A stretch of 34,081 bases of DNA from Myxococcales bacterium (GCA_005779305.1 SXJR01000048.1:1-34081); one strand, 5' to 3'; counted from the first letter of the stretch, positions 7,253 to 16,633 are shown. A program made the numbers and translations. The notes: generated by a model from the sequence alone, not told the origin.

Positions 7253-10200
7253 TCAGTCGCGGCCGAGAAAGAGCGGGAACGCGCTGGCCGGGACCACGGC
7301 GGTGTAGACGCCGTTGGTGACCCAGGCGCTGGCCAGCTTGGCGTCGCCGGCCAGACCGGAGAACAGGCTCACGTCGGCCGTCGACAGGGTCGGCATGCCC
7401 AGGGCGAGGCGATCACCGCGGCGCTGCACGGTGTGGTTGTGGAGGACCGCGTCGAGGTGCCAGCCGGCGGTGACGTCGGCGGCGGCCTCTGTCGTGCCGT
7501 AGACCGCCTTGGGCGGGAACATCTGATCGGAGGCGCCGACGTAGAGGCGCAGCCGCGCCCGGCCCGCGTCGGTGCGGCGGAGGACGACGACGATGGTCTC
7601 GCGCTCGGGCTCGAAGACCAGGGCCTCGAGGCAGTGCACCGGGCGCAAGACGCCGGCCTTGCCCGACAGCACCAGCTCGGCGTTGTGATCCTCGCGTCGC
7701 CACATCTCGCGCTCGCCGTCGCTGGCCGGCGGCGCGCGGTCGGCGATGGGACGGCGCAGCTCGGCGTCGTCGGTGCGGATCGCCTCGCGGAAGGCGCGGT
7801 AGGCCGGCCGGTCGGGCAGGGTGGGCGAGAACAGCACGGCGCGTTCGTCGAGGTCCCAGCGGGTGAGCGTGGCAGCGCCTTCGCGAAACACGACGGTGGG
7901 CGCGCCTGGCAGCTCGCAGCGCTGGCCGAGCGCACGGGCGAGCACCTCGCGGACTCGACCGGCGTCGACGGGGTCGGTGGCCGGATCGATCGCGGTGAGC
8001 AACGGCTCGAGCACCTTCGCCGCCTCGGCGCGGCGACCGGCGTGGAGCTCGCACTCGGCCTGGATCATGAGCGGCTCGACCGCGCCGGCCAGACCATAGG
8101 TCTTCACGATCACCGGCAGGGTCGGCGGGATCCGCGGGCAGCCTTCGTCGAAGCGTCCCGTCCATACCAGGACGCGGCCGTGGATCGACGACGCGGTGGC
8201 GACGTACGGGTGATCGGCGGCGAGACTGGCGCGCAGGATGCGCTCGGCGCGCTCGATCAGCGGCAGCGCGTCGGTGTAGCGCTGGCGCTGGAGATCGATC
8301 TCGGCCAGGGCCAGGAGCGAGATGCCGACCCCGCGGTGCTCGGCGCCGAGCGCGCGCTCCTTGATGGCGACGGCGCGCTGGAGCAGCGGCTGGGCGAGAT
8401 CGAGCTGGCCGCGGTGGATGTGGATCTGGGCCAGGTTGGTGAGCGCGACCGCGACCCGCGGGCTGTCGGCGCCGACCGTGGCCTCGTAGATGGCGAGCGC
8501 CTCGCGGATGCGGGCCTCGCCGGCGTCGAGCTCGCCCATCGCGAACAGGGTCGCGCCCAGGTTGACCAGCGACGACGCGACCTGCACGTGGCGATCGCCG
8601 CGGTGGGCGCGGCGCAGGGCCAGCACCTGCTCCTGCGCGGTGCGCGACGCCGGGTTGTTGCCGGCGGTGTCGAAGATCTCGGCCAGCGCGACCTGGTAGT
8701 CGGCGGCCAGCCGCGGCGGCGCGCCGGCGCGGGCCACGGCGGCCTCGGCGGCGAAGCGCATGGCGAGGGCCTCGTCGGTGCGGGCCTGGGTGGTGCCGCG
8801 CAGGCGCACCAGCTCGATCCAGCCGGTGGCGACGATCAGATCGTTCCTGGCCTCGGCGCCCAGCACGATCATCGCCTGCAGCAACGGCTCGACAGTGTCG
8901 TTGTCGCCGGCCTCGAGGCGAGCGTAGGCGAGCGTGTCCGCGGCCTCGGCGCGCACCGGCACGAAGCCGGTGGCATCAGCGCGCGCGGCCAGCGCGGCCA
9001 CCTGGGGCTGGGCCTCGGCCACGCTGCCGAGCGCGATGCGGGCCGACGCCGCGGCCAGCTCGGCGCGGATCGCCGTGACCTCGATCCGTCGCGCCGGCTC
9101 GACCGGCAACGCCACGGTCGGCCCGAAGCGCTCGGGGTCGTCGCAGGCCTCGAGATCGATCAGCGAGCCGACCGCCGCCATGGCGCTGTCGATGGCGCCG
9201 GCGTTGGCGGGATCGGCGAGCTCCCGGCCGACGGCGCCGAGCTGGGTGCGGCGGGCGTCGAGGCAGGCCATGCGCTGATCGAGCAGCGCCGTCGACTGCA
9301 CGCGCTCGACGTGAGTCGCGCGACAGACGTCGCGGTGGGCGAGGGTCCAGCGCCGGCCGTAGTCGTCGAGCGAGGCGATCACGTGATCGGTCAGCGCCGC
9401 GACGTGGGGCGAGGTCGAGGCCCCGAAGCGCGCGCGCACCGCCTGGCGGCCGGCGTCGTTCCAGGCGGTGGCCAGCGCGGCTTCGGCGCCCTGACAGGGC
9501 GCCGCCGGGTGATCGGCGCGGGCCAGGGCGTAGGCACCGCCGGCGGCGCCGGCGACGAGGGCGACCGCGATCCCGGCCAGGCGCGCTGTGCGCCAGCGAT
9601 CGCGGTCGAGCTCGCGCAGGATCGCGGGCAGAGTGGGGCGGTCGCCGGGCGCCTGGGTCAGCCCCCGGGCCACGATGGTGCGCACGTGCTGCGGCATGCC
9701 GTCGATCGGGCGCGGCGGATCGAGCTCGCCGGTGCGCAGGCGCAGCGCGCGCTGCTCGGGCGGGCCGTAGGGGTGAGCCCGGTAGACCGCCTCGTAGAGC
9801 GTGACGCAGAACGCAAACACGTCGGCGGGCGCGCCGACGGCCTGGCCGCGGTGCTGCTCGGGCGCCATGTAGCGCGGCGTGCCCATGACCGTGCCGTGCT
9901 CGGTGAGCGGCGTGTCGAGCGCGCTGGCGGTGAACGCGCTGTCGGATCCGGCGGTGGGCGGCGAGGACGTGGGCACCGTCGGTGTGGCCGACGACGCCAG
10001 CCCGAAGTCGAGCACGCGCACGCGACCGTCGTCGCCGAGGATCACGTTCTCCGGCTTGAAGTCGCGGTGGACCAGCGCCTTGGCGTGGGCGGCGGCGAGG
10101 CCGCGCCCGGCGTCGGCGAGGACGCGCAGGATCTCGGCGGGGCGGCGGACCGCGCTGTCGAGCCACGCCCGCAGGGTCGGTCCCGCCACGTGCTCCATCG

Positions 10201-10489
10201 CGACGTAGATGCCGTCATCCACGGTGCCGACGTCGTAGACCGTGACCACGTTGGGATGAGACAGCCGGGCCAGGGCCTGGGCTTCGCGCAGCAGCCGCTC
10301 GCGCAGGAGCGCGCTGGCCTTGAGCCGCTCGGCGCGCACCAGCTTGAGGGCGACGCGGCGATCGAGATCCGGATCGTGAGCGTCGAGCACCACCCCCATG
10401 CCGCCCATGCCCAGCTCGCCGTTCACGACGTAGCGACCGATGCGATCGCCCGGGGCATGGCCGGCGCGCTCGTCGGTCGGGTCCCCCAT
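7253..10489 (-). CDS. STPK with TPR region and C-terminal JAMM/MPN-like domain
   Basis: A 1078-residue protein. Kinase domain about 20-295: Gly loop GELGMGGMG, Lys49 in VALKL, catalytic HRDFKPEN (His141-Asn148), DFG at 161-163, activation segment GTPRYMAPE. One membrane helix about 304-324. Outside it is the Cys-containing region typical of myxobacterial STPKs (AWNDAGRQAVRARF ... WTLAHRDVCRATH), then TPR repeats (SSLVNLGATLFAMGELDAGEARIREALAIYE and following). The last 170 residues are unusual for this family. They contain Glu938 (NAELVLSGKAG), a His-x-His (LHNHT, His1017 and His1019) and PTLSTADV (Ser1036, Asp1039). This is the order E...HxH...SxxD of JAMM/MPN zinc isopeptidases, with the loop between the second His and the Ser about 8 residues longer than in RadC-type proteins. 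The kinase call is firm; the JAMM call is inferred from the motif. Confidence 0.92.
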   Translation of the reverse strand: MGDPTDERAGHAPGDRIGRYVVNGELGMGGMGVVLDAHDPDLDRRVALKLVRAERLKASALLRERLLREAQALARLSHPNVVTVYDVGTVDDGIYVAMEHVAGPTLRAWLDSAVRRPAEILRVLADAGRGLAAAHAKALVHRDFKPENVILGDDGRVRVLDFGLASSATPTVPTSSPPTAGSDSAFTASALDTPLTEHGTVMGTPRYMAPEQHRGQAVGAPADVFAFCVTLYEAVYRAHPYGPPEQRALRLRTGELDPPRPIDGMPQHVRTIVARGLTQAPGDRPTLPAILRELDRDRWRTARLAGIAVALVAGAAGGAYALARADHPAAPCQGAEAALATAWNDAGRQAVRARFGASTSPHVAALTDHVIASLDDYGRRWTLAHRDVCRATHVERVQSTALLDQRMACLDARRTQLGAVGRELADPANAGAIDSAMAAVGSLIDLEACDDPERFGPTVALPVEPARRIEVTAIRAELAAASARIALGSVAEAQPQVAALAARADATGFVPVRAEAADTLAYARLEAGDNDTVEPLLQAMIVLGAEARNDLIVATGWIELVRLRGTTQARTDEALAMRFAAEAAVARAGAPPRLAADYQVALAEIFDTAGNNPASRTAQEQVLALRRAHRGDRHVQVASSLVNLGATLFAMGELDAGEARIREALAIYEATVGADSPRVAVALTNLAQIHIHRGQLDLAQPLLQRAVAIKERALGAEHRGVGISLLALAEIDLQRQRYTDALPLIERAERILRASLAADHPYVATASSIHGRVLVWTGRFDEGCPRIPPTLPVIVKTYGLAGAVEPLMIQAECELHAGRRAEAAKVLEPLLTAIDPATDPVDAGRVREVLARALGQRCELPGAPTVVFREGAATLTRWDLDERAVLFSPTLPDRPAYRAFREAIRTDDAELRRPIADRAPPASDGEREMWRREDHNAELVLSGKAGVLRPVHCLEALVFEPERETIVVVLRRTDAGRARLRLYVGASDQMFPPKAVYGTTEAAADVTAGWHLDAVLHNHTVQRRGDRLALGMPTLSTADVSLFSGLAGDAKLASAWVTNGVYTAVVPASAFPLFLGRD

Positions 10490-10538
10490 CGGCGCAGGAT
10501 ACCTGGTCGTCGGGGCCCTCGTGAGCCATGATCAGGGC

Positions 10539-10718
10539 ATGACACGCGTGGATCTCAAGGGCGAGCGCCCTGACGACGCCACCGAGACCCGTGGGATGGC
10601 GGAGCAGGCCCGCCTCGACGGGGGGGAACGCCCCGACGTCAGCAACCGCACGTTCATCATCCTGCTCGTGATCCTGGTCGCGGTCTTCGGCGGACTGGCG
10701 ATCTTCCTCCGGATCTGA
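10539..10718 (+). CDS. Small tail-anchored membrane protein
   Basis: A 59-residue protein. The hydrophilic, charged first half (MTRVDLKGERPDDATETRG...) is followed by one C-terminal membrane helix (FIILLVILVAVFGGLAIFL), ending two residues before the stop. The ATG at 10539 is preceded by CAGGG, but very closely; an in-frame GTG at 10521 is an alternative start. It lies 16 bp before the plus-strand STPK gene and diverges from the STPK-TPR gene, with 49 bp between them. No family recognised. The codon composition and the clean tail-anchor layout argue for a real gene; there is no other support. Confidence 0.5.
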   Translation: MTRVDLKGERPDDATETRGMAEQARLDGGERPDVSNRTFIILLVILVAVFGGLAIFLRI

Positions 10719-10734
10719 CGGCCGGCCGGGTTCC

Positions 10735-13700
10735 GTGGCAGGCTGGAGCGTGGCCGAGCCACGCGATCCGTCAAGGCCGGCCAGCATCACCGCGACCGCC
10801 AGCGCTGGCGACTCGACGGTCCCCAGCGCTCGCGTTCGCGAAGACGGCTCCACCGCAGCCGGCGTGCCACCGCCGCCGCTGCCCGAGTTCGATCTGCCCG
10901 GCTACCGGGTGATCGGCGAGCTCGGCCGCGGCGGTATGGGCCGGGTGATGCGGGCCGAGGATCTGAGACTGCGGCGCGAGGTCGCGGTCAAGCAGCTCGC
11001 GTCGGGCGCCGCGGGTGCCCGAGCCCGCTTCGAGCGCGAGGCCCACATCACGGCCCGCCTCCAGCACCCCGCCATCGTCCCGGTGTACGAGGCCCAGGTC
11101 GACGCCGGCGGAGCGCCGTTCTACGCCATGAAGCTGGTCACCGGTCGCACGTTGACCGAGGTGATCAAGGCGACCACCACCCTGTCCGAGCGCCTTGCGC
11201 TGGTCCGCCACGTGCTCGCGGTGGCCGACGCCATCGCCTACGCCCACAGCCACCACGTGATCCACCGCGACCTCAAGGCGTCCAACGTGGTGGTTGGCGA
11301 GTTCGGCGAGACCATCGTCATCGACTGGGGGCTGGCCAAGGATCTCGACGCCGCCGGCGATCCGATCTCGACCGACGTCGCGCCGCTGCCGGTCTCGGGC
11401 GATCTGACCCAGGACGGCACCGTGATGGGCACGCCGGCGTACATGCCGCCCGAGCAGGCCGAGGGCGAGGCGGTCGACGAGCGCGCCGACGTCTACGCGC
11501 TGGGCGTGATGCTCTATCACCTGATCGCCGGCGAGATGCCGTACGCGGGCGCGAGCAGCGCCGACGTCCTGGCCGCGGTGCTGGCCGGCCCGCCGAAACC
11601 GCTGCTCGAGCGGGTGCCGGCGGTGCCGCGCGATCTGGCAGCGATCGTGGCCAAGGCCATGGCCCGCGAGCCTGGCGATCGCTATCCCACCGCGCGCGAG
11701 CTGGCCGGCGAGCTGTCGCGTTTCCAGGGTGGCCACCTGGTCGGCGCTCACGAGTACACCACCCGCGAGCTGGTCGCGCGCTGGGTGCGACGTCACCGCG
11801 CCGCCGTGGCCGTCGGCGCGGTCGCGCTGACCGCGGCGGTGATGGGCGGCAGCCTGGCCGTGCGCAGCGTTGTGCTCGCCGGCCGCCGCGCCGAGCAGTC
11901 GCGCCAGGCCGCGGTCCACGAGCGCGACCAGGCCGAGCGCGCGCGCCGCGATGCCGTCATGCGCGCCGACGAGGGCATCATCAATCGCGCCCGCGATCTC
12001 GCCGACGACAGGCCCGGCGAGAGCCTGCGGCTGCTGGCCACACTGTCGCCGGGCACGCCGCGGCTGAGCGAGGCGCGCATGATCGCGGCCGATGCGCTAA
12101 CGCATGCGCCGGGCAGCATGCAGGGCCAGATGGGCTCCGTCGGCTCGTCCCTGGGCGTGTACGGCGACGGCACCGTGTTTGCCTCGGCGCTCGACGATCT
12201 GCTCTGGGCCCGGCCCGACGGCACCATGGGGATCGGGCCGGCCCAGGCGCCGGCGGTGGCGCCCGACGGCTCGGCCTGCGCCTGGCTCGAGGGCGAGCAC
12301 GCCATGATCGCGCTCGCCGACGCGCGGTCGCCCCAGCCGGCGGCGCGGATGCCGCAGGATCTGCCGGAGAGCGACGGCGGTCATCCACCGGTCCATCGCC
12401 GGGTGAAGGTGCCGGACGGAACCCGGGCGCTGGCGATCACGCCCGGCGGCGGCGCGCTGTTCGCGCTCGCCGGTGATCACGTGGTTCGCATCGAGGTCGC
12501 CAGCGGCCAGACCCGCGACCTCGGCGTCGCCCCGGCGGGCGTCTTTCCGCCCCAGCTCGGCTCGTACTCGTGGCTGATCACTGCCGGCAGCATCGCCCGG
12601 GGCGAGGTGTTCGTGCGACGGGCCTGGCGCGCCGACGGCCGCGAGCTGACCGGGCCCGGCGTCCCGGTCGCGGCCTCGCGCGACGGTTCGCGGGCGCTGT
12701 TCATCGACCGCCGCCGGTTGCTGGTGCGCGACGCCGCCGGCGTCACCGTGGTCGCGACCACGGACACCGCTCTGGTCGGCGGCGCGTTCGACGACGGCGG
12801 GCGCTGGCTGGCGTGGACCCAGAACCGAGATCCCCGCATCCACCTCTGGGATGTGACCACGAAGCGGGCGATCGCGCTCGCCGGCCACACCGAGACCTCG
12901 ATCACGCGGGCGTTTTCGCGCGACGGTCACCTGCTGGCCACCGGCGGCAACGACGGTGTCATCAAGATCTGGGACCTGCGCGCGCTTGCCGAGCCGCGCC
13001 CGTCGACGCTCGAGCCGCTCAGCTCGACGCTCTCGATCGACGCCGGCGACGCCGTGGTGGCGGTGGGGTTCACCGACGCTGGCCAGCTGGTGGCGCTCAC
13101 TGCGCAGGGGCTGGTGGCGCGCTGGGACCTGCCGCCCATCGCGTGGACGCCGCGGCTGAGCGTCGTGTCGGACGATCTGGGCTGGTCGGGCGAAGTGACG
13201 GACGGCGTGGCCGTGGTCCAGCGCGCCGGGCAGGAGCGGCGCTACCGGCTCGAGGGCGTGGCCCGCAACCCGCCCGATCCCGGCGACGAGCTCCTGGCGT
13301 TCTCGCGCGACGGCGGTGTCGCGGCCGTCGCGGGCGTGCGCGAGCTCATCCGCTGGGAGCCGGCCCGCGAGGCCGAGCAGCGCTTCGCGATCGACGGCGA
13401 CCTGCTCGCGGTCGCGATCACGCCGGCGGGCGATCGCCTGGTCGCGCTCACCGCGGACGGCAGCCTGTGGATCGCCGACGCCGGCGGCACCGCGCGTCGG
13501 CTCGCCACCAGCCTGACCGGCGACGCGCCCGAGCTCTCGCCCGACGGCGCTCACGTAGCCTTGCGCGGCGAGCAGGTGCAGGTGTTACGCAGCGGCGACG
13601 GCACGGTGGTGACGCTGGCGCCTGGCAGCGCCGCGACGTTCTCGCCCGACGGCCGCGAGGTCGCGATCACGGGCGGCGAGTTCGCGGCGCGCTGCCAGCT

Positions 13701-14112
13701 CGCGCCCCCCCACTGTGAGCCGCTCAAACACAGCTTCGACACCCTCTTCCCGACCTTCGGTCCGGGCGGCGAGCTGGCCGCGGTGCGTCGCGATCTCGAC
13801 GTCGTCGAGTGGCCGGCCGGCAAGACCGGCGAGCCGCCGACCGTGATCGCGCGCCACCGGGCGACGGTGAACGAGATCACGTACTCGCCCGACGGGCAGA
13901 GCGTGGCCACCTGCGGTCAGGGCTCCGAGGTCCAGCTCCTCGATCGCGCCTCGGGCGAGTACCGCCTGCTTGCCGGGGTCCACGATCACCCGACCGAGGT
14001 TCGCTTCGCCGGCGACCAGATCCTGGTCGCCGACTGGTTCCGCGTCTACACGTTCGACGACCGCCTGCCCCGCGACGAATCCGGCCTGCGCGCGGCCATC
14101 GAGCGCCGGTAG
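10735..14112 (+). CDS. STPK with extracytoplasmic WD40-like propeller
   Basis: A 1125-residue protein. The frame begins at a GTG (10735), and another GTG at 10750 is possible; neither has a convincing ribosome site. A disordered N-terminus is followed by the kinase domain, about 57-330: GELGRGGMGRV, Lys86 in VAVKQL, HRDLKASN (His177-Asn184), then IDWGLAK with DWG in place of DFG (a known variant in this kinase subfamily, probably active), and GTPAYMPPEQ. Membrane helix about 355-380, then a Glu/Arg-rich stalk. The C-terminal 700 residues are beta-propeller repeats. The clearest are LAGHTETSITRAFSRDGHLL...IKIWDL (about 715-748) and a similar SPDGQSVATCG repeat near 1036-1070. The propeller probably binds an outside or periplasmic signal or protein. 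The substrate is unknown. Confidence 0.92.
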   Translation: MAGWSVAEPRDPSRPASITATASAGDSTVPSARVREDGSTAAGVPPPPLPEFDLPGYRVIGELGRGGMGRVMRAEDLRLRREVAVKQLASGAAGARARFEREAHITARLQHPAIVPVYEAQVDAGGAPFYAMKLVTGRTLTEVIKATTTLSERLALVRHVLAVADAIAYAHSHHVIHRDLKASNVVVGEFGETIVIDWGLAKDLDAAGDPISTDVAPLPVSGDLTQDGTVMGTPAYMPPEQAEGEAVDERADVYALGVMLYHLIAGEMPYAGASSADVLAAVLAGPPKPLLERVPAVPRDLAAIVAKAMAREPGDRYPTARELAGELSRFQGGHLVGAHEYTTRELVARWVRRHRAAVAVGAVALTAAVMGGSLAVRSVVLAGRRAEQSRQAAVHERDQAERARRDAVMRADEGIINRARDLADDRPGESLRLLATLSPGTPRLSEARMIAADALTHAPGSMQGQMGSVGSSLGVYGDGTVFASALDDLLWARPDGTMGIGPAQAPAVAPDGSACAWLEGEHAMIALADARSPQPAARMPQDLPESDGGHPPVHRRVKVPDGTRALAITPGGGALFALAGDHVVRIEVASGQTRDLGVAPAGVFPPQLGSYSWLITAGSIARGEVFVRRAWRADGRELTGPGVPVAASRDGSRALFIDRRRLLVRDAAGVTVVATTDTALVGGAFDDGGRWLAWTQNRDPRIHLWDVTTKRAIALAGHTETSITRAFSRDGHLLATGGNDGVIKIWDLRALAEPRPSTLEPLSSTLSIDAGDAVVAVGFTDAGQLVALTAQGLVARWDLPPIAWTPRLSVVSDDLGWSGEVTDGVAVVQRAGQERRYRLEGVARNPPDPGDELLAFSRDGGVAAVAGVRELIRWEPAREAEQRFAIDGDLLAVAITPAGDRLVALTADGSLWIADAGGTARRLATSLTGDAPELSPDGAHVALRGEQVQVLRSGDGTVVTLAPGSAATFSPDGREVAITGGEFAARCQLAPPHCEPLKHSFDTLFPTFGPGGELAAVRRDLDVVEWPAGKTGEPPTVIARHRATVNEITYSPDGQSVATCGQGSEVQLLDRASGEYRLLAGVHDHPTEVRFAGDQILVADWFRVYTFDDRLPRDESGLRAAIERR

Positions 14113-14161
14113 ATCGCTGCGACAACCGCCGCCGAGGGCGTCTGGCGGGGTACGCTGGGAC

Positions 14162-14611
14162 GTGGACGCCATCGACCCGGTCCTCGAGTTCCAGCACGAT
14201 CACGCCGAGCTCAACCAGCTGGTGCGGGACCTCGGAGCCCTGGTCCGTGGCGCCACACCCGCCACGCAGACCGAGCTGGTGGCGCAGCTCGGCGAGCTAC
14301 GCGAGCACCTGTTCCTGCACTTCGCGCGCGAGGAGGAGGGGCTGTTCCCCCACGTCGCGGCGGCGTTGCCCGCGCTGGCCGACGAGGTGGCGACGATGGT
14401 GACCGCGCACGACGCGATCTGCGGCGCGGTTGCGCGCATGCACCATCTGACGTCGACGGGGGCGCTGGAGCAGCTGCCCGCCCTCTACGATCGCTTCGAG
14501 CTCTCGTACACGCTGCACGCCCGCAGCGAGCGAGGATTCCTCCAGGACATTGGCGAGCGCCTGTCGCCGACGCAGCGGGCCGAGCTGCTCGTGCTGGTGC
14601 GCGGACTCTGA
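14162..14611 (+). CDS. Hemerythrin-like (HHE cation-binding) protein
   Basis: A 149-residue protein starting at GTG 14162, 49 bp after the STPK stop. The hemerythrin fold ligands appear in order: LEFQHDHAEL, LREHLFLHFAREEEGLFPHV, TAHDAICG, then TLHARSERGF. Such four-helix proteins bind a di-iron centre and sense or carry oxygen or nitric oxide, or protect iron-sulfur proteins. No extra output domain is present. It ends 1 bp before the stop of the converging FG-GAP gene. It may be co-transcribed with the STPK upstream, but the gap and weak ribosome site leave this open. Confidence 0.85.
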   Translation: MDAIDPVLEFQHDHAELNQLVRDLGALVRGATPATQTELVAQLGELREHLFLHFAREEEGLFPHVAAALPALADEVATMVTAHDAICGAVARMHHLTSTGALEQLPALYDRFELSYTLHARSERGFLQDIGERLSPTQRAELLVLVRGL

Positions 14612-14624
14612 GTCACTGAGTGAC
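14612..14624. repeat. Perfect palindrome GTCACT-G-AGTGAC at the convergent gene ends
   Basis: Six perfectly paired bases on each side of a single G. It covers the stop codon of the minus-strand FG-GAP gene and touches the stop of the plus-strand hemerythrin-like gene. The loop is too short for a normal RNA hairpin, so a protein-binding or chance palindrome is as likely as a terminator. Confidence 0.35.
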
Positions 14625-16604
14625 GATCAACTCGTGCCCCGGTCCACCGTCGAGGTTGGCCGTGCCGAGGACTCGATCTGTGGCCCGGAGTTTCCAACCC
14701 TCGAGGAGAGTCTCGTTGGGGCTCAGCGCGAGGCTGGAGAGGCCGAACCCCGCCTGGGTGACGAGGGCGAGACCCCAGGCGCTGCGCAGGACGACGTCGT
14801 CGCGGCCGTCGCCGCTGATGTCCGCGAACGCCAGGATCTGATCTCCGGATCCAAACCGCCAGCTGCCGAAGAGGTCTCCGAACGCGTTGCCGCCCACGAC
14901 TCGCCACGCGTTGCCCGCGCCGAGGCCGATGAAGTTGATGCCCCACGCGCTGCGGATGACGAACTCCTTGCGGCCGTCCCCGTCGAGATCGCCCACGCCG
15001 TGGAGCGTATCCGAGGCCGCGAGCCTCCAGCCGTGGAGCCAGGTGCCGTTGCCGCCGGCGGCGAGCACACCGAATCGATTCCACGCGTCGAGGGTCAAGA
15101 GGCCGAGACCCCAGGTCGAGCGGATCACGAGGTCGGCGCGCCCGTCACCGTTGAAGTCGCCGGTGGCCTCGAGGCGATCGGCGGCGGTCAGCCACCAGCC
15201 GCCGGCGCTGGTGCCATGCTGGGCCCACGCGATGGCGACGAGCGACGAGCCCGAAAGCGACAGGACGCCGACGCCCCACCCGCTGCGCACGATGAGATCC
15301 TGCCTTCCATTGCCATCGAAGTCGGCGACGAGCCGGAGCTCATCGCCGGCGCCGAGGCGCCAGCTCCCGGCCCAGCCCCCGAACTGAACGTGCGCGAGGG
15401 AGGTGAGATTGCCGTTCACGTCCAGGGTCAGGATGCCGACGCCCCACCCGCTCCGGACCAGGATCTCGGCGCGGCCGTCGCCGTTCATGTCACCGACCCT
15501 GGTGAACTCGTCGCCTGCCGACAGCAGCCAGCTTCCGGCCCAGCTCCCCCACGGCGCCAGCGCCGTCAGGGCCAGCTCGCGGCCGAAGCGGTGCGACACG
15601 ATGCCCACGGCGTCGGCGTTGCGGATGAGGAGGTCTTGCTTCTGGTCGCCGTCGACGTCGCCCACCGGCAACACGCGATCGGTCGCGCGGTAGTACCACC
15701 AGCCGATCGGGGTACCGTCGGTGACGCGCTCCACCGGCCGCAGCCGGCCGCGCGCGAAGCCAAGCTCGCCGAGCGCGCCCGCGCCGTGCAGGTCCTGCAC
15801 GCAGCTACAGGTGTTGCTGCCGAACGCGTCGATCAACGGCAGTGCGTCGGGACCGCAGGCGGTCTGGTCACCACACAACGACGCGGAGTGCTTGAGGACA
15901 TGGAACACGCAGCCTCTGGCGATGGCGGGCATCGAGTGGCGGTAGGGCTCGTACTGCGAGGTGCTCGGGTAGCCACACGCGAGCTTGGCGTCGGACACGT
16001 TGTTGGTGCCGTGGAAGTAGCCGCGTCCGTGCATGCCCTCGTGCCACGTGTCGGCGCCGATCTCGGCGTACGGGTTACCGGCGACGGTGTTCGCGGGCGT
16101 CACCAGGGCTCGCAGCCGCCGCAGGTGGGGCAGACTCCAGTTGAACCGCTCGATGCCGTCGCTCGGCGGTCCCAGCGGAGCCCACGCGATGCCTTCCACG
16201 TCCTGGCAGCCGCTCGCGATGGTGGTCTCGCTGCGCGCGGCCTTGAGCGCTTCGGCGAGCTGGACCTGGGCCGACGCGAATCGAAACGGGTCCTGCGTCG
16301 TGTTGTCGACGCCGCGACAGGCCATGTACGGCCCGGCGGTCGCGTACTGGACCGCGATGCCATTGGTGAAGGCGGTGGCCACGCACTGCTCGAAGGCCGG
16401 CGTCAGGGCCGCGATGCGGCCGTGCTGGATGCCTTCCTCGAGCATGGGCAGCAAGTCGGCATCGCACGCGGTGTTGCCGAACGGATTGTGTGCGACCTCG
16501 CCCAGCAGCGATTGCTCGTCGCTCGACAGGTCCGGATCGTCGAGGGCGACGCACGCCCAGGTCAGCGAAGGAAGCAGGAGGAACGCGAGTTGTGGGAAGC
16601 GCAT
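14613..16604 (-). CDS. Secreted FG-GAP/VCBS repeat protein with metzincin zinc signature
   Basis: A 663-residue protein from the ATG at 16604, which gives a signal peptide (MRFPQLAFLLLPSLTWAC). A Cys follows at 18, but the lipobox is not canonical. The C-terminal half (about 312-663) has about seven repeats of roughly 50 residues with the calcium-loop core GDxNGDGRxxxxxRSxWG, as in FG-GAP/VCBS adhesin propellers. The N-terminal half has no obvious family but contains WHEGMHGRGYFHG at 187-199. This is a complete HExxHxxGxxH zinc motif (His188, Glu189, His192, Gly195, His198). RHSMP follows 27 residues later, where metzincins have their Met-turn (Met225). I therefore infer a secreted metalloprotease carrying a lectin-like propeller. 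No ribosome site is visible. A -24/-12 type element lies directly upstream. Confidence 0.88.
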   Translation of the reverse strand: MRFPQLAFLLLPSLTWACVALDDPDLSSDEQSLLGEVAHNPFGNTACDADLLPMLEEGIQHGRIAALTPAFEQCVATAFTNGIAVQYATAGPYMACRGVDNTTQDPFRFASAQVQLAEALKAARSETTIASGCQDVEGIAWAPLGPPSDGIERFNWSLPHLRRLRALVTPANTVAGNPYAEIGADTWHEGMHGRGYFHGTNNVSDAKLACGYPSTSQYEPYRHSMPAIARGCVFHVLKHSASLCGDQTACGPDALPLIDAFGSNTCSCVQDLHGAGALGELGFARGRLRPVERVTDGTPIGWWYYRATDRVLPVGDVDGDQKQDLLIRNADAVGIVSHRFGRELALTALAPWGSWAGSWLLSAGDEFTRVGDMNGDGRAEILVRSGWGVGILTLDVNGNLTSLAHVQFGGWAGSWRLGAGDELRLVADFDGNGRQDLIVRSGWGVGVLSLSGSSLVAIAWAQHGTSAGGWWLTAADRLEATGDFNGDGRADLVIRSTWGLGLLTLDAWNRFGVLAAGGNGTWLHGWRLAASDTLHGVGDLDGDGRKEFVIRSAWGINFIGLGAGNAWRVVGGNAFGDLFGSWRFGSGDQILAFADISGDGRDDVVLRSAWGLALVTQAGFGLSSLALSPNETLLEGWKLRATDRVLGTANLDGGPGHELIVTQ

Positions 16605-16617
16605 GGACTCGGCCCAC

Positions 16618-16633
16618 AGCAACCGACATGCCG
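16618..16633 (-). promoter_or_regulatory. Sigma-54-type promoter element facing the FG-GAP/metzincin gene
   Basis: The minus strand reads CGGCATGTCGGTTGCT. GG at 16632-16631 and GC at 16620-16619 are exactly 10 nt apart, and TTGCT is a perfect -12 box. Against the core TGGCACG...TTGCW, 10 of 12 positions match. The predicted start of transcription is near 16607, only 3 nt before the ATG. Confidence 0.5.

Noticed and set aside
6959..10531. Open frame of 1190 codons on the plus strand opposite the STPK-TPR gene
   Set aside because: It is antisense to a clear kinase, is rich in Arg, Gly, Ala and His, and shows no motif. Such long antisense frames are expected in DNA with very high GC at third positions.
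10470..10540. Sigma-54-like TGGCTCAC...GC ahead of the STPK-TPR gene
   Set aside because: The spacing is 1 nt short and the boxes are otherwise poor.
14140..14162. Sigma-54-like TGGC...GC ahead of the hemerythrin-like gene
   Set aside because: The distance between the two boxes is 2 nt short of the required spacing.
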